Position numbers and translations under genes: made by a program. The notes under the pieces are model-generated. The model saw nothing but the letters and a program-made list of their open reading frames with translations. It was not told where the DNA came from and ran no database searches. From Klebsiella oxytoca NBRC 105695 (GTDB lineage Bacteria > Pseudomonadota > Gammaproteobacteria > Enterobacterales > Enterobacteriaceae), in assembly GCF_001598695.1 (NCBI RefSeq), contig NZ_BCZK01000010.1:1-64000 (forward strand): DNA of 64,000 nucleotides. The letters run 5' to 3'. Position 1 is the stretch's first letter. The number at the start of each line of letters is the position of its first letter. Below are positions 8,453 through 17,884 of this stretch, piece after piece.

Positions 8453-9702
8453 TTCAGTTCTTCCAGTTTATTAATCGCCTGCCGCTGATTGTTGAGAAAC
8501 CAGAGCTGCCACTCCATCATCTGCTGTTCCGCGAAGCTCTTATTGTCGAACTGAGCCAGCCAGGCTTCATCCTCGCTGCTCGCCGGATCGACCGGCACAC
8601 GGGTCAGCAACGCGCGTATCTCGGGCAGCGGACGCTTGAGACGGGCCTCCGCGCTATGCAGCGCTCGCCAGGCATCTTTTAGCTGGGCAAGACGAAAGCT
8701 GATCGCCGTATCGAACATCCGTTGAACCAGACGCTGGCGTTTGAGGATCAGCCGATAGTTCAATGGCGGTTGATTCATCAGCACCGCCTGCTGCGCCGCC
8801 CGCGGATTGCCTGCCGCCAGCGGCGTTACCGGGTATTTCCCGGTATTAGCATCGGCGAGGATCGCCTGGCCCTCCGGGCTTAACAGATAGCGAATAAACC
8901 TCCGCGCCTCGCTGGCGTGCTGACTGTTTTTAAGCACCGCGACATAAGTCGGCGAAACCGCCGACTGCGGGAAATAGGTAAAAGCCAGGTGCGGATCGTT
9001 CAGCAGCAGATTGGCGTAGTTATCAATCACCGGACCGGCAACGCCCAGGCCGCTTTTAATCTTATCCGCCACCCCAAAGCTGCGGGATGAAATGGTCACG
9101 AGGTTTCCGGCACTCGTCAACAGCGTTTCCCATCCCTTAATCCAGCCCTTTTGTTGCAGCAGCGACTCCACCATCAGATGGTTGGTATCCGAACGCGACG
9201 GACTGCTCATCAGCAGCGCCCCCTGATAGCGGGGATCGGTCAGGTCATCCCAGTCCGCTGGCGCAGGCAGATGCCGTGTCATCAGCGCCGAGCGATTAAT
9301 CAGCAAACCGAACCCGGAAATCGCCACGGCCACGGAGGTGGAGCGGATAGATTCCGGCACCAGATGTTGGCTGACTGCCGGCGCACCGCTGAACGGCGCC
9401 AGTTTTTGATGCTCCTGAAGATGCTGCAGCAGCATCGGCGACGAGGTCAGGATCAGATCGACATTTTCGGCATTTGCCGTATCAAGCAGCTGTTCCAGCG
9501 AGGCGCTGGTACGGTTGAGCGTCCTGATCATCACTGACCCCGGCTCCGTCTGCCAGCGATCGATAATCCACACGGTGGCGCTGGGAGAAAATGTCGTCGC
9601 CATCACCAGCTCATTGCTTTGCGCCGCACAGGGTCTCAGCCAGGCGGTCAGCAGCATCAGCGCGAGCATTTTGCTCACTATCCCGCCCCGACGAAGAGAC
9701 AT
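8449..9702 (-). CDS. pgtC: Phosphoglycerate-sensing periplasmic protein PgtC
   Basis: This is an ABC-type solute-binding-protein fold used as a signalling accessory rather than in transport. I chose the ATG at 9702 (417 aa) because the signal peptide then begins MSLRRGG, followed by a hydrophobic core (MLALMLLTAWL) and a cleavage site near PCAAQS. An upstream in-frame ATG at 9756 would give 435 aa but adds a polar stretch before the signal peptide. Extracellular-solute-binding features include YQGALLMSSPSRSDTNHL and GVAGPVIDNYA, as in Fe3+/phosphate-type binding proteins. The C-terminal ~100 residues are helical and may contact PgtB. The gene is first in the pgtC-pgtB-pgtA operon, divergent from pgtP. 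Confidence 0.88.
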   Translation of the reverse strand: MSLRRGGIVSKMLALMLLTAWLRPCAAQSNELVMATTFSPSATVWIIDRWQTEPGSVMIRTLNRTSASLEQLLDTANAENVDLILTSSPMLLQHLQEHQKLAPFSGAPAVSQHLVPESIRSTSVAVAISGFGLLINRSALMTRHLPAPADWDDLTDPRYQGALLMSSPSRSDTNHLMVESLLQQKGWIKGWETLLTSAGNLVTISSRSFGVADKIKSGLGVAGPVIDNYANLLLNDPHLAFTYFPQSAVSPTYVAVLKNSQHASEARRFIRYLLSPEGQAILADANTGKYPVTPLAAGNPRAAQQAVLMNQPPLNYRLILKRQRLVQRMFDTAISFRLAQLKDAWRALHSAEARLKRPLPEIRALLTRVPVDPASSEDEAWLAQFDNKSFAEQQMMEWQLWFLNNQRQAINKLEELK

Positions 9703-10075
9703 GTTTGTGATCCCGTTCATAAATATTGAAATACCGTAAAAATAGCGTTGAGACAAAACTTACCCGTTTATGAAATCTGGCGAATTAATCACCGCGACCG
9801 GCAAAATAGTCAAACGGGCGTCCGGGAATATCAGGAAAGATTACCAGATAATGATTGGGGAATTTGCTGGTATCCGCACAAGCCTGACATAAAATCAGCG
9901 CAAAATTATTTCCGCAGGCTCTCGCTCATTCAATATGAGTCAAAAGTAACCTATCAATTCATTATTTTGAGTCAGTTTTGACTCATTTCGACGATTTGTA
10001 TTTTATAGCCGCTTATTTCACCCTTCAGGTCGAATACTCCTGATGTTCACATCAATATAAAATACAGGTGACGAC
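9703..10075. promoter_or_regulatory. pgtC-pgtP divergent control region with perfect inverted repeat
   Basis: 373 bp separate the divergent pgtC and pgtP starts. A perfect 11-bp inverted repeat stands out: ATGAGTCAAAA at 9935-9945 and TTTTGACTCAT at 9976-9986. A third, direct copy of the core (TTTTGAGTCA, 9965-9974) lies just inside the right arm. All three lie 90-140 bp upstream of the pgtP start codon, a natural place for response-regulator sites. I infer that these are PgtA operators. A purine-rich ribosome-binding site (CAGGTGA) precedes the pgtP ATG. Confidence 0.55.
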
Positions 10076-11467
10076 ATGTTATCATTATTAAAAAAAGGGC
10101 CGTCGGCGAATAAAGTTCCTGCTGAGAAAATTCAGGCAACTTATGGTCGATACCGCATGCAGGCGCTGCTAAGCGTATTTCTGGGATATCTGGCGTACTA
10201 TATTGTGCGCAATAACTTCACATTATCCACGCCCTATCTGAAAGAGCAGTTAGACCTTAGCGCCACGCAGATCGGTTTGCTCAGCAGCTGTATGCTGATA
10301 GCGTACGGTATCAGTAAAGGCGTGATGAGCAGTCTTGCGGATAAAGCCAGCCCGAAAGTGTTTATGGCCTGCGGTCTCGTACTGTGCGCAATCGTCAACG
10401 TCGGGTTAGGATTCAGTACCGCATTCTGGATCTTCGCTGCGCTGGTTGTCCTGAACGGCCTGTTTCAGGGGATGGGGGTCGGCCCCTCTTTTATTACCAT
10501 CGCTAACTGGTTCCCGCGTCGGGAGCGTGGCCGCGTAGGGGCTTTCTGGAATATTTCCCATAACGTCGGCGGCGGGATTGTCGCCCCGATCGTCGGCGCT
10601 GCATTTGCGATTCTCGGTACCGAGCACTGGCAGAGCGCCAGCTACATTGTGCCGGCCTGCGTGGCGGTGGTATTCGCCATCAGCGTACTGGTGCTGGGTA
10701 AAGGTTCGCCGCGCGAGGAAGGCCTGCCTTCGCTGGAGGAGATGATGCCGGAAGAAAAAGTGGTGCTGAAGACCAAACATAATCAGCAAGCGCCGGAGAA
10801 CATGAGCGCGTTCCAGATCTTCTGCACCTACGTCCTGCGCAACAAAAACGCCTGGTATGTCTCCTTCGTCGATGTCTTTGTCTACATGGTGCGTTTCGGC
10901 ATGATCAGCTGGCTGCCTATCTATCTGCTGACGGTGAAACATTTTTCTAAAGAGCAGATGAGCGTCGCCTTCCTGTTTTTTGAGTGGGCAGCGATTCCTT
11001 CTACCCTACTGGCCGGGTGGCTTTCCGACAAGCTGTTCAAAGGGCGCCGGATGCCGTTAGCCATGATCTGCATGGCGCTAATCTTCATCTGTCTGATCGG
11101 CTACTGGAAAAGCGAATCTCTGCTGATGGTCACGGTATTCGCGGCGATTGTGGGCTGCCTGATTTACGTCCCGCAGTTTCTGGCCTCGGTCCAGACCATG
11201 GAGATCGTCCCCAGCTTTGCCGTTGGTTCAGCCGTGGGTCTGCGCGGATTTATGAGCTATATCTTTGGCGCCTCGTTAGGCACCAGCCTGTTTGGCGTGA
11301 TGGTCGATAAAATGGGCTGGCACGGCGGGTTCTATCTGCTGATGGGCGGGATCGTCTGCTGCATCCTGTTCTGCTACCTCTCTCATCGCGGCGCGCTGGA
11401 GCTTGAGCAACAGCGTAAAATCACCGAGCAGGAAGAGGCCCGGCTGGCGCTGGCTGACGCACAGTAA
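10076..11467 (+). CDS. pgtP: Phosphoglycerate transporter PgtP (OPA family)
   Basis: This 463-aa, 12-TM inner-membrane antiporter of the organophosphate:phosphate (OPA) branch of the major facilitator superfamily takes up 2- and 3-phosphoglycerate and phosphoenolpyruvate in exchange for phosphate. Family marks include YRMQALLSVFLGYLAYYIVRNN at the N-terminus (arginine-bearing TM1, as in GlpT/UhpT), SKGVMSSLADK between TM2 and TM3, and FWNISHNVGGG in TM5. It is transcribed divergently from pgtCBA and ends at a hairpin (11489-11510). The yersiniabactin locus begins 69 bp after its stop codon in convergent orientation, so pgtP marks the left edge of that insertion. Confidence 0.95.
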   Translation: MLSLLKKGPSANKVPAEKIQATYGRYRMQALLSVFLGYLAYYIVRNNFTLSTPYLKEQLDLSATQIGLLSSCMLIAYGISKGVMSSLADKASPKVFMACGLVLCAIVNVGLGFSTAFWIFAALVVLNGLFQGMGVGPSFITIANWFPRRERGRVGAFWNISHNVGGGIVAPIVGAAFAILGTEHWQSASYIVPACVAVVFAISVLVLGKGSPREEGLPSLEEMMPEEKVVLKTKHNQQAPENMSAFQIFCTYVLRNKNAWYVSFVDVFVYMVRFGMISWLPIYLLTVKHFSKEQMSVAFLFFEWAAIPSTLLAGWLSDKLFKGRRMPLAMICMALIFICLIGYWKSESLLMVTVFAAIVGCLIYVPQFLASVQTMEIVPSFAVGSAVGLRGFMSYIFGASLGTSLFGVMVDKMGWHGGFYLLMGGIVCCILFCYLSHRGALELEQQRKITEQEEARLALADAQ

Positions 11468-11488
11468 GCGCCTGATAACGTAGAAAGA

Positions 11489-11514
11489 AAGTGCCAGCCT
11501 GCTGGCACTTTTGG
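11489..11514 (+). terminator. pgtP rho-independent terminator
   Basis: A stem AAGTGCCAGC (11489-11498) / GCTGGCACTT (11501-11510) with a tight loop, followed by a short T-run (TTTTGG). It ends pgtP and can also act on the convergent ybtPQXS transcript. Two copies of a 9-bp direct repeat, TTACGCAGA, follow at 11517-11525 and 11537-11545. Confidence 0.7.
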
Positions 11515-11536
11515 CCTTACGCAGAGTTGGCCGTCG

Positions 11537-12847
11537 TTACGCAGACACCCTTAAATAGGGCGCAATGCTCGCTAATTTTTCCCGGGTTTCCGTCAGTTCG
11601 CGTTCCGGCGTCGATTGCGCAATGATCCCCGCCCCCGCCTGTATCCAGCAGCGCTGGCTGTCCTGAAATACGGATCGCAGGACTAACGCCGCATCAAAGC
11701 GCGTGTCCTCCAGCAGCAGCACCGCCCCGGAATAGAGCTCCCGCGGCGTCTTCTCAATTTGCATAATCGCGCTCAGGGCCGCATTCTTGGGGATACCCGA
11801 GGCGGTAATCGACGGAAACAGCACGGTAAATGCATCCCAGGCATCCTTACTTTCCGCAAGCTGGCCGCTGACGCAAGATCCCAGATGCTGAACGCTACCG
11901 CGCTGGCGAACCGACATCAAATCTTCAACCACCACGCTGCCCGGCTGGCAGACCACCGCCAGTTCAGCGATCGCCTCCTTCACCGACAGGATGTGCTCCA
12001 GCACCTCTTTACCGTCATGCAGCAACTCGGTCTCTTTCTCCTTATTCTGCTGCGGATCCCCCATTCGATCGCGGGTACCCGCAAGGGGTTCAGTGACGAC
12101 TTTGCTTCCGCTGACCGACATCACCAGCTCCGGGCTAAACCCCAGCGCTTCTCGCCCCTGCTGGCGAAACATAAACGAACGGGTGGGCGTATTGGCCTGC
12201 CGCCCGCATAATAGCGTGGAGGGCATATCAATACGCGATGGCAAGGCAATAGCCCGCGAGACAATCGCTTTGACATATTCACCGCGGCGGATCGCCGAAA
12301 CCACGCGCGCCACCTGCTCCTGATAGGCCTCACCGTTGTCAGCGGTATCTACAGTCACGGTGTTACACGGCGTCGCCGTACCGGCTGCTTTTACCCACTC
12401 GCACAGACGTCGGCATTCGCTGGCGGTGTCGGCAGAAACGGTGACATTTCCCTGTTCAAAAATCAGTTCTTCACGGGGAACGGTTAACGTCAGCAATGGC
12501 CACTCGCCAGCGTGATAGGCTATCCCACGGGTATGCGCCGCAAAGTTAAACCCGACCTGGCCATATACCCGACGCCCTTTCACCTGAGGATGGGCCATAA
12601 AACGACGCGCGCAGTCGGTAATGGAATCCACCGCCCATTGCTGCTCTCCGTCCGCATTGATAAAGGTCGCCCGCGTGCCGTCAGCATTAATGATCAACCG
12701 TGCCTGGCATCCTTTGCCGATATACCAACACGGTTGCCGCTCATAGACATAGCACTCTTCATCGGCGAACTGGCGTAAGACGCCACAAATCGTCGGCAGC
12801 CGCCGTTCCTCTGGGAGCGCCAGATGTAAAAATTCACTGATTTTCAT
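11537..12847 (-). CDS. ybtS: Salicylate synthase YbtS
   Basis: This 436-aa member of the chorismate-utilising (MST) enzyme family converts chorismate through isochorismate to salicylate, the starter unit of yersiniabactin. Family marks are in the C-terminal half: EPLAGTRDRMG, HDGKEVLEHILSVKEA, SVQHLGS, and FPSITASGIPKNAAL with the metal-binding acidic residues nearby. The opening MKISEFLHLALPEE matches Irp9/YbtS as I recall it. The overall sequence seems to differ at roughly one residue in six or seven from the Yersinia protein, estimated from memory without an alignment. The gene is last in the ybtP-ybtQ-ybtX-ybtS operon, starting 3 bp after ybtX. Confidence 0.95.
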   Translation of the reverse strand: MKISEFLHLALPEERRLPTICGVLRQFADEECYVYERQPCWYIGKGCQARLIINADGTRATFINADGEQQWAVDSITDCARRFMAHPQVKGRRVYGQVGFNFAAHTRGIAYHAGEWPLLTLTVPREELIFEQGNVTVSADTASECRRLCEWVKAAGTATPCNTVTVDTADNGEAYQEQVARVVSAIRRGEYVKAIVSRAIALPSRIDMPSTLLCGRQANTPTRSFMFRQQGREALGFSPELVMSVSGSKVVTEPLAGTRDRMGDPQQNKEKETELLHDGKEVLEHILSVKEAIAELAVVCQPGSVVVEDLMSVRQRGSVQHLGSCVSGQLAESKDAWDAFTVLFPSITASGIPKNAALSAIMQIEKTPRELYSGAVLLLEDTRFDAALVLRSVFQDSQRCWIQAGAGIIAQSTPERELTETREKLASIAPYLRVSA

Positions 12848-12850
12848 CCC

Positions 12851-14134
12851 TTACCTCTCTGTGTTATTCCCGGATCCTTCAATTGCGTTTGTCGAATGCA
12901 GCCGGGCAGAAGCAATCCACGCTGCCAGCAGCGTGAATGCGCCGCCAAACATAAAGCAGGCCGCATAGCCAAAATGCTGCGCAATTACGCCGCCAACCAC
13001 GCCGGCCAGAATGGCGATGGCGGCATCAGTACATTGAAAGAGCGTAAAATCGACGCCAGCCTGCAGAGGCGATGAAAGCGTCATCAGCGTGGCGTAAAGA
13101 CAGACCAGGGCGCAGGCCAGCGAAATGGATTGCAGGATGATCAGCCCCTGGAGTAACGGCAGCCGCAAATGTCCCGGCGCCAGCAGCAACGTCGTTACTA
13201 TTGCCATCAGCACGACGCCCTGGAGGCCATAAGCCGCAAGCAGCGCTCTGCCGGGGGAGGTGTATTTCATCAGCACCCCGCCCGCCAGCGTTCCTGCGAT
13301 ACCAGCCGCGATATTGCCAGCGCTGAATAGCGCGCCGAGCGCCGACATGCTCAACCCCTGATCCAGCAGCAGCGGCGCCAGAAGAGGCAACACGAACCGC
13401 ATCCCGGTATTCAGCATCAGCACCAACAGTAAACCCAGCCGCGCCTGTCGCCTTTTAAGCGCATAACCCAACGCCGGAACATGCGGTACAGACGTGATGC
13501 GCATGGGTTCGGCAATGCGCCACAGGGGAACGGATAAGACCAGGATCAGCGCCGCCATGATCAGCATGGCCACCGGCCAGTCGAATGCCGCCGCTAGCAT
13601 CAGGAAGACGCCGCCGCCGCACATCATTCCCAGATAGCTGCCGCCGACCTGGACGCTGTTTCCCCAGCCGTAACCTGCGCGACTGAGCTGATCGACACAA
13701 AAGCCGTCGCTGGCAATATCGATGGTGGCGGCAACCGTACCCGCGAGTAAAAACAGCGCAAACAACGCGGCGATTTGCGTGTCGAGAAATCCCCCAGTTC
13801 GCCCGACCGCGCCGGTCGCAGCGGCAACCGTCAGGATCGCCACCAACCCGACCTGACCCCGGAGGATTAACAGGCGGGAACGACGCTCCGGGCGATCGGG
13901 CGGCAGGCGCCAGCGCTCAATCCACGGCGCCCAGATAAACTTCAGCGCCCAGGGCAACATAAACAGCGTTGTCGCGCCGGCAAGGGCCAGCGAGCCGCCG
14001 GCGGCGCGCACCAGCGCAGGCAGGGACTGCATAGAGAGCGCCGATACCAGGCTCTGCGTCACATAGATCCCGGCAATGGCAAAAATCACCCGTCCGGTCG
14101 TTAACGGTTTCACCTGCGACTGAACATCACTCAT
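12851..14134 (-). CDS. ybtX: YbtX, MFS-type inner-membrane protein of the yersiniabactin locus
   Basis: A 427-aa, 12-TM major-facilitator protein related to AmpG-like permeases. I take the ATG at 14134 (MSDVQSQVKPLTTG), because the longer frame to 14257 adds 41 hydrophilic residues lying over the 3' end of ybtQ, and the known protein is about 426 aa. The chosen start overlaps the ybtQ stop by 8 bp, which fits translational coupling. YbtX is always found in the locus. In Yersinia it is not essential for siderophore synthesis or iron use, and reports link it to zinc acquisition. Hydrophobic segments are regular and the gene looks intact. Confidence 0.92.
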   Translation of the reverse strand: MSDVQSQVKPLTTGRVIFAIAGIYVTQSLVSALSMQSLPALVRAAGGSLALAGATTLFMLPWALKFIWAPWIERWRLPPDRPERRSRLLILRGQVGLVAILTVAAATGAVGRTGGFLDTQIAALFALFLLAGTVAATIDIASDGFCVDQLSRAGYGWGNSVQVGGSYLGMMCGGGVFLMLAAAFDWPVAMLIMAALILVLSVPLWRIAEPMRITSVPHVPALGYALKRRQARLGLLLVLMLNTGMRFVLPLLAPLLLDQGLSMSALGALFSAGNIAAGIAGTLAGGVLMKYTSPGRALLAAYGLQGVVLMAIVTTLLLAPGHLRLPLLQGLIILQSISLACALVCLYATLMTLSSPLQAGVDFTLFQCTDAAIAILAGVVGGVIAQHFGYAACFMFGGAFTLLAAWIASARLHSTNAIEGSGNNTER

Positions 14135-15929
14135 GCAGTCGCTCCTCAGATGCGTCAACCTCTGCATCACGCCAGACGCGCGCGGCCATTTGCGCCTGCC
14201 ACAGCGCCTGGTAACGTCCCTGACGGGAGAGAAGCTGCGCATGCGTGCCCTGTTCAACCACTTCTCCCTCTTCCATCACCAGGATGTTTCCGGCCCCGGC
14301 GATGGTTGACAGGCGATGGGCGATGATAATTACCGTCCGGTTGTGAACCAGATGATCAATAGCTTTCTGTACCGCCAGTTCGCTATCAATATCCAGCGCG
14401 GCGGTCGGCTCATCGAGAATGACGATCGGCGCATCTTTCAATAAGGCCCTGGCAATGGAAATTCGCTGGCGCTCGCCGCCCGAGAGCTGCCCGCCCATCT
14501 CGCCCATTGGCGTCAGCCAGCCTTGCGGAAGACGGGAAATGAATTCAAGACACTGCGCCGCGCGGGCGGCCTCTTCCACCTCCTGCTGCGTGGCCTGCGG
14601 GCGGGCAATAAGGAGATTCGCCAGCAGCGTGTCATCAAACAGCCAGACATCCTGAAACACGACGGAAATCAGGCTATTGAGCTGTTCCGCCGTCAGATGA
14701 CGAATATCGACGCCACCGATAGAAATCTCTCCCTGCTGCGGATCGGCATAGCGCATTAACAGTTTGCTGACCGTGGTTTTACCGGCGCCTGAGGCGCCCA
14801 CCAGCGCGCTCATGCTGGCGGCCGGAAAGGTCAAAGAGAGGTTGTTGAGCGCGGGATCGCCGCTGTCATCATAGCGGTAGCAAATGGTGTCAAAGCGGAT
14901 ATCGTAACGCTCCGGCATCTCGCCGCGTTCTGCGACGGGAAGCGGCGGGATCGCCATAAACTGCTCAATACGCTGCAGGGCGCTGGCGATCAGTTCCACC
15001 ACCGAGGTGTAGCTGATAAACATCGCCATCGGTTCCGAAAAACGCATTATCATCGCGGCGGCGGCTATCAAAAAGGCAAGGTTCAGGGTCCCCGTTACTA
15101 CCCAGACCACCCCGGCTAACACGACCACCTGCAGGCCCAGCTCCACAACGCCGGCGATCAGCATCGTCGCGCCGGCGCTCTGGCGATGCGTGCGGCTCTG
15201 CAAGCTTTCCAGCGCATTAAAATGCGCCAGCAACGCCCGGCTTTTTTCGCCATCGCTGCCGCAGGTACGCAAAACCATCATCCCTTGCGCAAATTCAACG
15301 ATATCCCCGCTCAGCCGCTGGTGCGCTTCGCCCAGGGTCTGCATTTGTCGGCGCATCGCCGGCCGGCGCCAGTAATAAAACGGCACCAGCATGGGAAAGA
15401 TCAGCAACATCACCAGCCCCAGCCGCCAGTCGATCCACAACGTTGCCAGCGATGCGGTCAGCGGAGTGACGATGGTTAAAAGCAAAATATTGGCTATCGC
15501 AATCACATAGTTGAGATTTTCATCCACGCTGCCCAGCAACAAGGCGTTCGTTTCGCCCGCTCTGCCGCGCTGGAGTCTTTCCAGCGGCACGCGGCGTAGC
15601 TGTTCGCCCAGGCGCAGGCGCAGTTCATGGGTGGCCTGCGCCAGATGACCACGGTATTCAAAGCCCAGCCCATACCAGCGTAGCGCCAGCGCCGCGAACG
15701 CCGCAGCGCTGAAAGCCAAAGCCCAGGTGAGAAGCGGCGATGCTTCACCACGTAATAGCGCATCAACGATCGGATAGAGGCAGGCAAAGGCAATCCCCTG
15801 CATCAATGCCGCCAGCAGCAGCGCAATCATACTGCGCCGCAGCATCCCTGCCTGACTGCCAACGCTGGAGATAAGCTGGCGCCAGATGACGCGCCAGGCC
15901 AGGTTATCCGCGGGATTAATGGCTTTCAT
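14127..15929 (-). CDS. ybtQ: Yersiniabactin ABC importer subunit YbtQ
   Basis: A 600-aa half-transporter with a six-TM membrane domain (residues ~25-310) fused to an ATPase domain (~340-580). The ATPase shows Walker A GASGAGKT, the signature QLSGGERQR, Walker B IVILDEP and the H-loop IIAHRLST. It has the fold of an ABC exporter but works with YbtP as an unusual importer of ferric yersiniabactin. The gene overlaps the end of ybtP by 14 bp and the start of ybtX by 8 bp. All nucleotide-binding motifs are intact, so the protein should be functional. Confidence 0.95.
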   Translation of the reverse strand: MKAINPADNLAWRVIWRQLISSVGSQAGMLRRSMIALLLAALMQGIAFACLYPIVDALLRGEASPLLTWALAFSAAAFAALALRWYGLGFEYRGHLAQATHELRLRLGEQLRRVPLERLQRGRAGETNALLLGSVDENLNYVIAIANILLLTIVTPLTASLATLWIDWRLGLVMLLIFPMLVPFYYWRRPAMRRQMQTLGEAHQRLSGDIVEFAQGMMVLRTCGSDGEKSRALLAHFNALESLQSRTHRQSAGATMLIAGVVELGLQVVVLAGVVWVVTGTLNLAFLIAAAAMIMRFSEPMAMFISYTSVVELIASALQRIEQFMAIPPLPVAERGEMPERYDIRFDTICYRYDDSGDPALNNLSLTFPAASMSALVGASGAGKTTVSKLLMRYADPQQGEISIGGVDIRHLTAEQLNSLISVVFQDVWLFDDTLLANLLIARPQATQQEVEEAARAAQCLEFISRLPQGWLTPMGEMGGQLSGGERQRISIARALLKDAPIVILDEPTAALDIDSELAVQKAIDHLVHNRTVIIIAHRLSTIAGAGNILVMEEGEVVEQGTHAQLLSRQGRYQALWQAQMAARVWRDAEVDASEERLHE

Positions 15930-17718
15930 TTTCCGCCTCCTCTGGTTGTGTTCTCCCCGGCATCCATTGCTGCGCCTGCTGATAGCGCAGCCACAGCTGC
16001 TGATACAAGCCGCCCTGGGCTAACAGTTGCCGATGACTCCCGCGTTCACGGAGCCGCCCGTCGGAAAACAGCAGTATCATATCGGCGTGAGTCACCATGG
16101 AGAGTCGATGCGCGACCATGATGACCGTCCGGCCGCGCATGGCCGCCGCAAGGGCTTTGATCAGCGCCGCTTCGTTTTCCGGATCGGCAAACGCCGTCGC
16201 CTCATCGAGCACAAGAATGGGGCGATCCTGCAACAGCGCCCGGGCGATGGTGATGCGCTGCCGCTGACCGCCGGAGAGAAAGACGCCGCGCTCCCCGACG
16301 CGGGTGCTGTACCCCTCCGGCAACGCGCTGATAAATTCATGGGCCTGCGCCACTCTGGCCGCCGATATCACCGCTTCCAGCGGCGTATCCGGCGCGCCCA
16401 GACGAATGTTATTGGCGATGGTGTCGGCAAAAAGGAAGTTGTCCTGGAATACAAACGAGATTTGCTGCATCAAGGTGTCCGTCTGCATATCGCGCAGATC
16501 CACGCCGCCGATGCGAATATGGCCTTTATCGGGATCGGCATAACGCAGCAGGAGTCGCGCCACGGTGCTTTTCCCGGCGCCGCTCGGCCCGACCAGCGCC
16601 ACTATTTTTCCGGCAGGTACATGAAAGCTCACCTCCTGCAGCGCCGCGCCTGCGCGCGCTTGTGGATAATGAAAACTCACCTGCTCAAAGGTAATGCTCG
16701 CATCGTTCGGCTGCCGATCGACAAGCGGACGGGAGAGTTCCGGCATCGCGAGAACCTGATAAATACGCTGAATGCTTAAACGCGTTTGCGCGACCAGGTT
16801 ATTGAGCATCATCATGGGCATCACCGCTTCCGCCATCCCGCTGCCCAACAGTAAAACGGCCACCCAGGCGATAAAATCGAGGCTGCCCGCCTGCATCAGG
16901 CCGTATCCGCACCAGATCAGAACGAATAAGGTCGGCAGCGGATTGAGGATCGAGAATGAAAAACGCGCTGAAAAGCCGGCTTTGCGATACCAGATTTTGA
17001 GCACATCGACCCACTCCTCAAGGGCATGCTGATAGCGCAAAAAGCTGGTGCTGCCGCTATCAAACGTTCTGACCACCGGCATGGCCTGCACGAACTCAAT
17101 CACCGCGGCGCTGACCTGCTCGCGCGCCTGATGATAACGCTGAGCCATCTCTCCCGAGCGCTGGCGGGCGAGAGTAAGTATCAGTGAACCCAATGCCAGC
17201 ACACCCAGCGTGGCAATGGCCAGTCGCCAGTCCAGCCAGAACAGGATAGCGGCGGTCGCCAGGGGCATGACTATCGCGCGAGCGTACAGCGGCGTGCTGT
17301 CAGCAACGAAAATGTGTAACGACTTCACATCATCCAGCATCACCTTCGCCATCGCACCGCTGCCCATTTGCTGTAACGCGCCCGGGGCAAGCTGCACGGC
17401 TTTCTGCGCTAATCTGCTGCGCAGAATATTCTCCAGATGAAACGCCGCATAATGCGAGGTGTTAAATGCCTGCAGGCGCAGGACAAAAGTCAGCGCCACG
17501 CAGCCAAATAGCCCCCCCAACGACCAGAGTGGAATAACGTCGGGCGAGACGCGAAGATCGCGCAGGCTCCATGCCAGAAAAAGCAGCGCCGCAAGGCTGG
17601 TGATGGCCGCCAGACCCGCCAGCGCCATCGCCAGAATGACCTTCCGGCGAACCGGGGTTATCACCTGCCAGAGCGGAAACCGGGACAGAGATTCAGTATT
17701 GGATGATTGAGATGACAT
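15916..17718 (-). CDS. ybtP: Yersiniabactin ABC importer subunit YbtP
   Basis: A 600-aa half-transporter, the partner of YbtQ. The membrane domain (~25-315) is followed by an ATPase domain with Walker A GPSGAGKST, signature FLSGGQRQR, Walker B ILVLDEAT and switch histidine MVAHRLS. It is the first gene of the minus-strand ybtPQXS operon and is read divergently from ybtA, whose start lies 166 bp away. The start codon follows a CATCTCAATC stretch without a strong SD. Together YbtP and YbtQ move iron-loaded yersiniabactin across the inner membrane after FyuA has brought it into the periplasm. Confidence 0.95.
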   Translation of the reverse strand: MSSQSSNTESLSRFPLWQVITPVRRKVILAMALAGLAAITSLAALLFLAWSLRDLRVSPDVIPLWSLGGLFGCVALTFVLRLQAFNTSHYAAFHLENILRSRLAQKAVQLAPGALQQMGSGAMAKVMLDDVKSLHIFVADSTPLYARAIVMPLATAAILFWLDWRLAIATLGVLALGSLILTLARQRSGEMAQRYHQAREQVSAAVIEFVQAMPVVRTFDSGSTSFLRYQHALEEWVDVLKIWYRKAGFSARFSFSILNPLPTLFVLIWCGYGLMQAGSLDFIAWVAVLLLGSGMAEAVMPMMMLNNLVAQTRLSIQRIYQVLAMPELSRPLVDRQPNDASITFEQVSFHYPQARAGAALQEVSFHVPAGKIVALVGPSGAGKSTVARLLLRYADPDKGHIRIGGVDLRDMQTDTLMQQISFVFQDNFLFADTIANNIRLGAPDTPLEAVISAARVAQAHEFISALPEGYSTRVGERGVFLSGGQRQRITIARALLQDRPILVLDEATAFADPENEAALIKALAAAMRGRTVIMVAHRLSMVTHADMILLFSDGRLRERGSHRQLLAQGGLYQQLWLRYQQAQQWMPGRTQPEEAENESH

Positions 17719-17884
17719 GGGAGTGGCTGAATTTCCTGATGAATTTTTACGGACGCCAAAAACGCTATTTCAGGGTGGCGTTCTGAGAATTAATGTGAAT
17801 AATAACCATTATCAATTACTCATCTACCCCATTCGGTTCTATTTTTACCCGCATTGGTTAAAGCCACAGGGAGATAACCCGGTC
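17719..17884. promoter_or_regulatory. ybtP-ybtA divergent promoter region with Fur-like box and YbtA-like repeats
   Basis: This 166-bp region drives ybtA to the right and ybtPQXS to the left. A Fur-box-like element is at 17798-17816 (GAATAATAACCATTATCAA). Two imperfect direct repeats, TACCCCATTCGGTT (17825-17838) and TACCCGCATTGGTT (17846-17859), are spaced 21 bp apart, about two helix turns. They resemble half of the YbtA site seen at irp2 and fyuA and may be weaker YbtA sites. An AGGGAGA ribosome-binding site precedes ybtA. Confidence 0.5.

Noticed and set aside
11468-11536. tRNA-Asn or island attachment site at the left edge of the ybt locus
   Set aside because: I looked for the tRNA-Asn gene and its 3' repeat and found neither here nor near 40324-40368.
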